Source: Pseudomonas benzenivorans (GTDB taxonomy: Bacteria; Pseudomonadota; Gammaproteobacteria; Pseudomonadales; Pseudomonadaceae). From it: a stretch of DNA of 64,000 nt. Position 1 is the stretch's first letter. Every line of letters starts with the position of its first letter. Made by a program: the position numbers and the translations under genes. The stretch lies in assembly GCF_024397895.1 (NCBI RefSeq), contig NZ_CP073346.1:2170001-2234000 (forward strand), given 5' to 3'. The notes beneath the pieces are model-generated. The model had not been told where the DNA came from. It was given only the letters and a program-made list of their open reading frames with translations, and searched no databases. Below are positions 38,147 through 45,640 of the stretch, one piece after another.

Positions 38147-38265
38147 GCGCACTGGGCAACGTGCTGGCCAATGACGGCCGCCGGGACGATCGTGGCCATT
38201 ACCACGACGGCCATCACCACTCCCACGGCCACAAGCACAAGAAACACAAACACAAACACCACTGA
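38147..38265 (+). pseudogene. Orphan 3' fragment of the glycine-zipper gene
   Basis: Encodes only the last about 39 residues (ALGNVLANDGRRDDRGHYH then the His/Lys tail) with the original stop and terminator. It has lost the signal peptide and zipper. Relative to the intact gene it has two base changes and one CACAAA repeat fewer. Confidence 0.9.
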
Positions 38266-38284
38266 GTCCCGCGACCTCGACGTG

Positions 38285-38310
38285 AAAAGCCCGCCTGATG
38301 CGGGCTTTTT
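38285..38310. terminator. Bidirectional terminator, copy 2
   Basis: AAAAGCCCGC-ctgat-GCGGGCTTTTT, located 14 bp beyond the stop of the acyltransferase gene on the minus strand. Confidence 0.85.
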
Positions 38311-38324
38311 GCTGTCTGTTCGCT

Positions 38325-41162
38325 TCAGCTGGCCAGCCGCAGCCGGTCCGGCTCATCCAGGCGCTGCAGCAGCACCGCGCGCGCCTTGTCGCGCAGCTTG
38401 ATCGCATCCAGCCACTCGTGACCGTCCGCCAGCAGGTGCCCGCAGAGGTCGACCCGCACCTCGCCGCGATGGGGGAACCACTGGCCGTCGCGCAGCACCA
38501 TGCGCGTGCCGCCCAGGGCCACCGGCAGCAACGGCACGTCGGCCCGCGCGGCGAGGACGAAGGCGCCCATGCGGAATGGCTGCAGCCCCGGCTCGCGACT
38601 CAGGGTGCCCTCGGGGAAGAACACCAGCGATTGGCCGGCGTCCAGGATCGCGGCCAGGGCCTCGGCATCGGCGGCGCCGCGCTGGGCATCGAAGCGCTCG
38701 ACGAAGCAGGTGCCGAGCTGGCGCAGGAAACGCCCGGCGACGAACTGCTCGGCCAGCTCATGCTTGGCGACGAAGCTGAAGGTCGGCGGCAGCACGGCGC
38801 ACAACACCACCCCGTCCAGGTAGCTGGCATGGTTGGCGACCAGCACCCGCACCTCCGGCAGACGCAACTGGCCCAGGCCGCTGACATTCAGCGGCACCCC
38901 GGCCAGGCGCAGGAAGCCGCGCGCCGCCACCCGGGTCAGCCGGCGACACCAGCTGCGCCTTGGCAGCAGCGCCACCGCCAGCCAGGTCAGGCTGGCGACG
39001 ATCAGCAGCAGAGCCCAGAAATAGCCGGCGTAGAGCAGGGCGCCGAGCGCCCGCAGCAGGCGCCCGGCCTGGGCCCGCACGGCCGCCTCGACCAACCGCA
39101 GCAGTTGGCGCCACACCGCCCGGCGCGGCTGACCGACCTCGCCGCGCTCGTACAGCTCGCGACTGGCGGCGCGACGGATCTTGCCGCTGGAGGTCTTCAG
39201 CACGCTGTGCGGCGGTGCCAGCACCACATCGTCCGGCGCCACCCCGGTGAGGTCCAGGGCCGCGCGACTGATCGCCTGCTGCAGCGCGCGCCGCGCCGCC
39301 GTGTCCTGCTCGTTGGTCTCGGCCAGCACCACCAGGCGCTCGCTGCCGCTGGCCGCATCGCCGCTGCCGAACACCGCCACGCAGCCCTTGCGCAGACCGT
39401 CCAGGTTGCCGACCGCGGTCTCCAGGTCATAAGGGTAGATGTTGCGTCCGCCGCGGATGATCAGGTCCTTGGCGCGGCCACTGAGGTAGAGGTCGCCACC
39501 CGCCATGTAGCCGAGGTCGAGGGAGTCGAGCCACTGGCCGTGGCGCACCCGCGCACTCTCCGCCTCATTGGCGAAGTAGCCCTCGGTGGTCGAGGGCCCC
39601 TTGAACTGCACATGGCCCTCGGTGCGTTCGGGCAGCTCCACGCCCTGGCCGTCGACCACCCGCAGCTGGTGCCCCGGCAGCGGCCGGCCACAACAGACGA
39701 AGCGCAGCGCATCCGCACTCCCTGGCGCGACTGGTTGGGCCCGGCCACTGGCCTGGTAGGGCCCACGACGCACCCAGTCGATCAGCGGCCCGCGGCCCAG
39801 CGGCGGAAAGGCCACGCCCAGGGTGGCCTCGGCCAGGCCGTAGACCGGAGCCATTGCCTCGGGGGCCAGGCCACAGGCGGCGAAGCGTTCGGCGAAGCGC
39901 TGCAGGGTGTCCGGGTTGACCGGCTCGGCGCCGTTCAGGGCCAGGCGCCAGCTGCTCAGGTCGAGCCCCTCGAGGTCGCGCGCCTCGAGCTTGCTCAGGC
40001 ACAGCTCGTAGGCGAAGTTCGGCGCGGCAGAAAGGGTCGCGCGGTACTGGTGGATGGTGCGCAGCCAACGCACCGGACGGGCGAGGAAGGCCAGCGGTGA
40101 CATCAATACCAGGTTGAAACCGTAGTACAGGCTGCCGAACCAGGCGCCGATCAGGCCCATGTCGTGGTACATCGGCAGCCAGCTGACGAACACATCCTCG
40201 GCATCGACCTTAAGCGCCTTGCCCATGGCCCGCAGGTTGGCCAACAGGTTGGCGTGGCTGACCATCACCCCCTTGGGCTGGCCGGTGCTGCCGGAGGTGT
40301 ACTGCAGGAAGGCCAGGTCCCCGGCCTGACGCGGCTGTGCGCGCAGGCTGCCCTGGCTCGCCGACAGCTCGGCGACGCTGAGGATGCCCCCCAGGCTCGG
40401 CACCTGAGGTTTGAGCAGGTGCGCGAGCAGCTTGGCCTCGCTGACGGTGATCAGCATGCTGGCCTCGGCGTTGCCGAGGATGGCGGCCTGGCGGCGCAGG
40501 TGGTCCTCGATCTGCGACAGGCGCATCGGCGGATAGATGGGCACCGGCACGCCGCCGGCCAGGAGGATGCCGAAGAAGCCGAAGAGAAAATCGCGGCCGG
40601 TCGGCAGCATCAGCGCCACCCGCTGCCCGGCTTCCAGGCCGCGCTGCTGCAGCCCCACCGCGACCGCCTCGGCCCCCTGCTGCAGCGCCGCGTAGCTGAT
40701 GTCGTCGCTGCCCTCGCCGTCGCCCAGAAGTCGCACATGGCAGCGCTGCGGATGCCGGCGCACGTGCCAGTCGAGCACCTCCATCAGGGTCTGCGCCTGT
40801 TCGGGCGTGGCCAGGTCCGCGACCGCAGCTGCGCCGTCGGCGTCAGCAAGCGGCGCCGACTCGGCCGCCACGCCGGTCTGCGCATTCAGGGCCTCGAGCA
40901 GGTCGCGGGGCGTATCAGCCGTGGCGAACAACGCTTCGGGCAGGCGCACGCCGAACTCACGCTCGATGCGCGACCACAGCTCGACACGGCCCAGGCTGTC
41001 CACGCCCAGGTCGCGATCGAGGACGCTGTGCAGGTGAATCGCCGCCTCCTCGGCGGCATGCGGGCGCAACTCGAGTACGGTCTGCCGGACGATGGCCAGC
41101 AGCTTCTGCTCGGTCCCTTGAGCGTCCCTATTGGCGGCTGTTGCATGAGGCAGGCGACTCAT
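38325..41162 (-). CDS. Trifunctional ACP / fatty-acyl-AMP ligase / acyltransferase
   Basis: The 945-residue protein has three parts. An acyl-carrier domain lies at about 18-95, with the phosphopantetheine Ser in GVDSLGRVEL. An AMP-binding ligase of the fatty-acyl-AMP type spans about 115-690 (QYTSGSTGQPKGVMVSHANL, LPMYHDMGLIGAWFGSLYYG, IIRGGRNIYPYD). A hydrophobic stretch near 710-745 precedes a PlsC acyltransferase (about 745-945: NHASYLDG, FFPEGTLSREPG). It could activate a fatty acid, load it on its own carrier and transfer it to a lysolipid or another acceptor. Substrate and product are unknown. The 3' end was copied by the tandem duplication. Confidence 0.82.
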   Translation of the reverse strand: MSRLPHATAANRDAQGTEQKLLAIVRQTVLELRPHAAEEAAIHLHSVLDRDLGVDSLGRVELWSRIEREFGVRLPEALFATADTPRDLLEALNAQTGVAAESAPLADADGAAAVADLATPEQAQTLMEVLDWHVRRHPQRCHVRLLGDGEGSDDISYAALQQGAEAVAVGLQQRGLEAGQRVALMLPTGRDFLFGFFGILLAGGVPVPIYPPMRLSQIEDHLRRQAAILGNAEASMLITVSEAKLLAHLLKPQVPSLGGILSVAELSASQGSLRAQPRQAGDLAFLQYTSGSTGQPKGVMVSHANLLANLRAMGKALKVDAEDVFVSWLPMYHDMGLIGAWFGSLYYGFNLVLMSPLAFLARPVRWLRTIHQYRATLSAAPNFAYELCLSKLEARDLEGLDLSSWRLALNGAEPVNPDTLQRFAERFAACGLAPEAMAPVYGLAEATLGVAFPPLGRGPLIDWVRRGPYQASGRAQPVAPGSADALRFVCCGRPLPGHQLRVVDGQGVELPERTEGHVQFKGPSTTEGYFANEAESARVRHGQWLDSLDLGYMAGGDLYLSGRAKDLIIRGGRNIYPYDLETAVGNLDGLRKGCVAVFGSGDAASGSERLVVLAETNEQDTAARRALQQAISRAALDLTGVAPDDVVLAPPHSVLKTSSGKIRRAASRELYERGEVGQPRRAVWRQLLRLVEAAVRAQAGRLLRALGALLYAGYFWALLLIVASLTWLAVALLPRRSWCRRLTRVAARGFLRLAGVPLNVSGLGQLRLPEVRVLVANHASYLDGVVLCAVLPPTFSFVAKHELAEQFVAGRFLRQLGTCFVERFDAQRGAADAEALAAILDAGQSLVFFPEGTLSREPGLQPFRMGAFVLAARADVPLLPVALGGTRMVLRDGQWFPHRGEVRVDLCGHLLADGHEWLDAIKLRDKARAVLLQRLDEPDRLRLAS

Positions 41163-41348
41163 CGGCGACCCCTCAGGTTCGAGCGGCCTTCGACGACCAC
41201 CCTCGCCTTAGCACCATAAGCCTTTGCCGGCCGTGGCGATAATAACTCTCATCCATAACAAGCCCGGGCTTATAGCCACAGGCGCCCTCGCCGCGCCGGC
41301 CTGCCCCGGCTAGGCTTGCCTGACCTGAGCAGTCAAGGGAGCACCAGC

Positions 41349-42656
41349 ATGCCAGCCAGCCTCGCCCGCGGCGTAACGAGACGAGAAGCCTGGGCCTGGG
41401 CGATGTACGACTTCGCCAACTCCGGCTACACCACGGTGGTGATCACCGCCGTGTTCAGCGCCTATTTCGTCGCGGTGGTGGCCGATGGCGCCAGCTGGGC
41501 GACCCTGGCCTGGACCAGCGCCCTTGCCGTCTCCTACGCCCTGGTCATCCTCGGCGCGCCGCTGCTGGGGGCCTACGCCGACGCCTTCGCCTGCAAGAAA
41601 CGCCTGCTGCTGTACAGCACCCTGGGCTGCGTCGCCGGCACCGCCGCCCTCGCCTTGGCCGGGCCCGGCGCCCTGGGGCTGGCCCTGCTGTTCATCGTGC
41701 TGTCGAACTGCTGCTTCGGCTGCGGCGAGAACCTGATCGCCGCCTTCCTCCCGGAGATCGCCCGCGAGGACGCCATCGGCCGGGTCTCCGGCTGGGGCTG
41801 GGGGCTGGGCTATATCGGCGGTCTGGTCAGCCTCGGCAGCTGCCTCGGCTATGTCGCCTGGGCCCAGGCCCAGGGCCAGACGGCGGCGCAGTTCGTACCG
41901 GTGTGCATGCTGATCACCGCGGCGCTGTTCGCCGTGGCCAGCCTGCCGACCTTCCTCTTTCTGCGTGAGCGCAGCCAGCCACAGTTGCAGCCCGGCGCGC
42001 GGCACGACGCCGGGGTGGCCTGGCGGCGCTTCGCCCGCACCCTGGGCGAGGCCGGGCGCTACCGCGATCTGCTGCGCTTTCTCGCCTGCACCGTCTGCTA
42101 CCAGGCCGGCATCGCCGCGGTGATCACCCTGGCGGCGATCTACGCCAATCAGGCCATGGGCTTCTCCACCCAGGACACCCTGCTGCTGATCCTGCTGGTC
42201 AATGTCACCGCGTCGATCGGCGCGCTGCTGTTCGGCCACCTGCAGGACCGCCTGGGCCATCGCCCGACCCTGGCCCTGACCCTGCTCGGCTGGCTGCTGA
42301 TGATCGGCCTGGCCTTGGCCGCGGAAGGCCCGCCGCTGTTCTGGCTGGCGGCGAATATCGCCGGCCTGTGCATGGGCGCCAGCCAGTCGGCCGGGCGCGC
42401 CATCGTCGGCCTGCTGGCGCCGCCGACCCGCCTGGCCGAGTTCTTCGGCCTGTGGGGCCAGGCGGTGAAGCTGTCGTCGATCCTCGGGCCCATGACCTAC
42501 GGCCTGACCAACTGGCTGTCCGGCGGCGACCATCGCCTGGCGATCCTGATCACCGGCAGCTACTTCATTCTCGGCCTGTTGATCCTCGCCAGCGTCGACC
42601 TCAAGCGCGGCCGCCGCGCCGCCCTGGCCGAGCTGGCGGCCCCCCAGCCCGGCTAA
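41349..42656 (+). CDS. MFS transporter, UMF1 (Atg22-like) family
   Basis: The 435-residue protein has about 12 membrane helices and the UMF1 hallmark near the N-terminus, WAMYDFANSGYTTVVIT. It also has GAPLLGAYADAFACKKRLL after helix 2 and a second-half GHLQDRLGHRPTLA loop. The frame is open from 41316, but MPASLARG at 41349 is the better start. The substrate is unknown. It is divergent from the trifunctional acyl gene. Confidence 0.82.
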   Translation: MPASLARGVTRREAWAWAMYDFANSGYTTVVITAVFSAYFVAVVADGASWATLAWTSALAVSYALVILGAPLLGAYADAFACKKRLLLYSTLGCVAGTAALALAGPGALGLALLFIVLSNCCFGCGENLIAAFLPEIAREDAIGRVSGWGWGLGYIGGLVSLGSCLGYVAWAQAQGQTAAQFVPVCMLITAALFAVASLPTFLFLRERSQPQLQPGARHDAGVAWRRFARTLGEAGRYRDLLRFLACTVCYQAGIAAVITLAAIYANQAMGFSTQDTLLLILLVNVTASIGALLFGHLQDRLGHRPTLALTLLGWLLMIGLALAAEGPPLFWLAANIAGLCMGASQSAGRAIVGLLAPPTRLAEFFGLWGQAVKLSSILGPMTYGLTNWLSGGDHRLAILITGSYFILGLLILASVDLKRGRRAALAELAAPQPG

Positions 42657-42664
42657 CCGCCCTG

Positions 42665-43111
42665 CTACGCGGAAGCTGCGGCGAGGTGCAGGGCCGCCAG
42701 CGCAGCGCGCAGGCGCTCGGGTATCGGCACCGGCTGGCTGCTGGCGCGGTCGACGAAGACATGCACGAAACGCCCCGCCGCACAGGCCTGCTGCTCGCCC
42801 TGCTTGAACACCGCCAGCTCGTACTGCACCGAGCTGTTGCCCAGCCTGGCGACCCGCAGGCCGCACTCCAGGCGCTCGGGGAAGGCAATGGAGGCGAAGT
42901 AGTCGCAGCTGGAGCTGACCACGAAGGCGACCACCTCGCCGCGGTGGATATCCAGGCCGCCGACCTCGATCAGGTAGGCGTTCACCGTGCTGTCGAAGTA
43001 GCTGTAGTAGGTCACGTTGTTGACGTGGCCGTAGAGGTCGTTGTCGTGCCAGCGGGTAAGGATCGGCTGCAAGTGCGGGTAGTCGTGGCGCAGGTGCTGG
43101 GGTGGGTTCAT
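42665..43111 (-). CDS. Acyl-CoA thioesterase (4HBT hot-dog family)
   Basis: The 148-residue protein has the 4HBT signature RWHDNDLYGHVNNVTYYSYFD with catalytic Asp and the YFASIAFPERLECGLRVARLG strand-turn region. P. aeruginosa PA5185 is, as I recall, a close relative beside an iron alcohol dehydrogenase, as here. The physiological acyl-CoA is unknown. Confidence 0.85.
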   Translation of the reverse strand: MNPPQHLRHDYPHLQPILTRWHDNDLYGHVNNVTYYSYFDSTVNAYLIEVGGLDIHRGEVVAFVVSSSCDYFASIAFPERLECGLRVARLGNSSVQYELAVFKQGEQQACAAGRFVHVFVDRASSQPVPIPERLRAALAALHLAAASA

Positions 43112-43172
43112 GGCCTGTCCTGGTCAATGGAGGGTGCGCGGGGCGCAGCCCAGGGGCAACGGCGCCCGCGCC

Positions 43173-44336
43173 TCAATAGGCGGACTGGTAGATGGCCAGG
43201 GCATGGGCCTCGGTCATCTCACGGGGATTGTTCACCAGCAGGCGCTGTTGCTGCATGGCATCGGCCGCCAGTTGCGCCAGCAGCGCTTCGGGCACCCCGG
43301 CATCGCGCAGGCGGGTCGGCAGGCCGCTGCGGGCGCTGAAGTCGGCCAGGGCGCCGATGAACTGCTCGGTCTGCGCCATGGCATCGCCGGGGCGCAAGCT
43401 GTCGCCCAGCACCAGCGGCGCCAGCTCGGCATACAGCGGCGCGGCGACGCTGGCGTTGAAGCCCAGTACATGGGGCAGCAGCAGCGCATTGGCCAGGCCG
43501 TGGGGGATATGCAGATGGCCGCCGAGGGGATAGGCCAGGGCGTGCACCGCGGCCACCGGCGCATTGGCGAACGCCTGCCCGGCCAGGCAGGCGCCGAGCA
43601 ACATGGCCTGGCGCGCCTCGCGGTTGTCGCCGTGGGCCACCGCCTCGTCGAGGTTGGCGGCCAGCAGGCGCAGCGCCTCCCGGGCCAGCAGGTCGGACAG
43701 CGGGTTCTTCTTCAACACGCTGGTGTAGGCCTCGATGGCGTGCACCATTGCGTCGATGCCGGTGGTGGCGGTGACCGCCGGCGGCAGGCCGAGGGTCAGG
43801 TCGGCATCCAGCAGCGCCAGGTCCGGCAGCAACAGTGGCGAGACCACGCCCTGCTTGCTGTTTTCGCCGGTGCTGACGATCGCCACCGGCGTCACTTCCG
43901 AGCCGGTGCCGGCGGTGGTCGGCACCTGGATCAGCGGCAGGCGCTGACCGCGGGCCTGGTCGACGCCGTAAAGATCGGCCAGGGCCTGCAGGCACTGCGG
44001 ATGGGCCAGCAGCGCCACCAGCTTGGCCACGTCCAGCGAGCTGCCGCCGCCGAAGCCGATCACCAGCTCGGCCTTCAGCGCCCGGGCCTGTCTCACGGCA
44101 TCGAGCACCACGGCGTCCGGCGGGTCGGCGGCGACCTGGTCGAACACCTGGGCGGTGATCCCTTCCTGCAGGAACCCCGGCAGCACCTCGGCCAACAGGC
44201 CGAGGCGGGTGATGCCGGGGTCGGTGACGATCAGCACCGAACGCGCGCCGCGCCCCTGGCACAGCGCCGCCAGACGGCGGGCCGCGCCGGCTTCGCAGAT
44301 GATCCGGGCAGTGGTCGCGAAACTGAATGAATGCAT
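43173..44336 (-). CDS. Iron-containing alcohol dehydrogenase
   Basis: The 387-residue protein is a group III alcohol dehydrogenase. It has the NAD-binding GGGSSLDVAKLVALLA, PTTAGTGSEVTPVAI, and the metal ligands in DAMVHAIEAYTS and HALAYPLGGHLHIPHGLANALLLPHV. An alcohol or semialdehyde is oxidised, but the substrate is not predictable. It lies upstream of and in the same direction as the thioesterase, 61 bp away. Confidence 0.9.
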   Translation of the reverse strand: MHSFSFATTARIICEAGAARRLAALCQGRGARSVLIVTDPGITRLGLLAEVLPGFLQEGITAQVFDQVAADPPDAVVLDAVRQARALKAELVIGFGGGSSLDVAKLVALLAHPQCLQALADLYGVDQARGQRLPLIQVPTTAGTGSEVTPVAIVSTGENSKQGVVSPLLLPDLALLDADLTLGLPPAVTATTGIDAMVHAIEAYTSVLKKNPLSDLLAREALRLLAANLDEAVAHGDNREARQAMLLGACLAGQAFANAPVAAVHALAYPLGGHLHIPHGLANALLLPHVLGFNASVAAPLYAELAPLVLGDSLRPGDAMAQTEQFIGALADFSARSGLPTRLRDAGVPEALLAQLAADAMQQQRLLVNNPREMTEAHALAIYQSAY

Positions 44337-44544
44337 GCTGGCTCCCCAGGTCTGGATAGACGCCGCCGCAGGCCCTCGAGGTGGACGCTCCGCTCGGCTC
44401 TTGCGAGGTCATGCCGGCGAAACCCGGGCGAAGGCCACTGCGTCACGGCTTCTCTGCACGAGAATACTCCGTGCAAAGGACCAAGGTGCCAAAAACACGG
44501 CTAGGCTTGAACAACGCTGACAGGCTTAAAAGGGAATTCCAAGC

Positions 44545-45594
44545 ATGCAAGCACGCCATCCCCTGGGTTTCATCCTGAGCACCTGCCTCCTCTTGCTGCC
44601 AGTGCTGGGCCAGGCCAGCCAGCGGCAGCTGACGATTCTCAACTGGGGCGACTACCTGGCCCCCGAAGTGGTCACCGCCTTCGAGCAACAGCACCAGGTC
44701 AAGGTGGTGGAGAGCCTCTACAGCTCCGACGATGACCGCACCCGCCTGCTGATGGAGAACGACGGCGAAGGCTACGACCTGATCCTCGTCGCCGGCAGCG
44801 ACCTGGCCAGCTATGCCAAGCGCGGCTGGATCGTCCCACTGGACCCTGCCCGGCTGCCCAACCTCAAGCATCTCGAAACGCGTTGGCAGCAGGCCTTTGC
44901 CGCCGCGCACACGCACGGCGTCCCCTACTTCTGGGGCACCCTGGGCATCCTCTACCGCAGCGACCTGGTGAGCACGCCCATTACCAGCTGGCTGCAACTG
45001 TTCCGCCCGGCAACGGAACTGCAGGGCAAGATCGCCATGCTCGAAGACGGCCGCGACATCATCGGCGCCAGCCTCAAGGCCCTCGGCCATTCGCTCAACA
45101 GCAGCGACACCGAGCAGCTCAAGGCCGCCCAGGCGCTGCTGCGCGAGCAGAAGGCCCATGTGCGCACCTACGACTCCATCTCCCTCGATGAGCACTCACC
45201 CATTCTCAGCGGCGAGATCGTCGCCACGATCATCTACAACGGCGACGCGCTGATGCTCAAGGAATACAACCCGCACCTGCGTTACGTGGTGCCGCGCGAA
45301 GGCGGCAACCTCTGGGTCGACTATTTCACCCTGGGCGGCAAGGCCCGGGACGTCGACCTGGCCTACAGCTTCCTGAACTTCATCAACGAGCCGCCACAGG
45401 CCGCCCGCCTGGCGCTGTTTTCCCATTACGCCTCGCCCAACCGCGCGGCCCAGGCCCTGCTTCCGAAGGCCATGCTGAGCGACCCGATCGTCTATCCCGA
45501 TGCCGCCAGCCTGGCCACCTCTGAGGCCTATGCGCCCCAGCCGGCGCGCGCCCAGCGCCTGCGCAACCAGATCATTGCCGACGTTCTGGACTAG
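44545..45594 (+). CDS. PotD/NspS-like polyamine-binding periplasmic protein
   Basis: The 349-residue protein has a signal peptide (about 1-25, ending GQA) followed by the PotD-type start LTILNWGDYLAPEVVTAFEQ. It also has WGTLGILYRSDLV, AMLEDGRDIIGASLKALGHS and WVDYFTLGGKARDVDLAYSFL. No ABC permease or ATPase is nearby. A membrane GGDEF-EAL gene begins 46 bp downstream. This is the arrangement of V. cholerae nspS-mbaA, in which the binding protein signals polyamine presence to the c-di-GMP enzyme. Confidence 0.82.
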   Translation: MQARHPLGFILSTCLLLLPVLGQASQRQLTILNWGDYLAPEVVTAFEQQHQVKVVESLYSSDDDRTRLLMENDGEGYDLILVAGSDLASYAKRGWIVPLDPARLPNLKHLETRWQQAFAAAHTHGVPYFWGTLGILYRSDLVSTPITSWLQLFRPATELQGKIAMLEDGRDIIGASLKALGHSLNSSDTEQLKAAQALLREQKAHVRTYDSISLDEHSPILSGEIVATIIYNGDALMLKEYNPHLRYVVPREGGNLWVDYFTLGGKARDVDLAYSFLNFINEPPQAARLALFSHYASPNRAAQALLPKAMLSDPIVYPDAASLATSEAYAPQPARAQRLRNQIIADVLD

Positions 45595-45640
45595 GCGCGC
45601 GCACCACTGAACCCGCAAGCCCGGGTCACATGAGGCCATC

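Larger units (their letters stand above)
38147..38676. repeat. Tandem duplication, copy 2 (about 530 bp)
   Basis: Second copy of the unit described at 37611-38146. Its right end is the intact acyltransferase gene. Near-identity points to a recent event. Confidence 0.95.

Noticed and set aside
37768..38265. Plus-strand 165-codon ORF ending in the His-rich tail
   Set aside because: It is created by the tandem duplication joining antisense acyltransferase sequence to the glycine-zipper tail; it has no proper start context.
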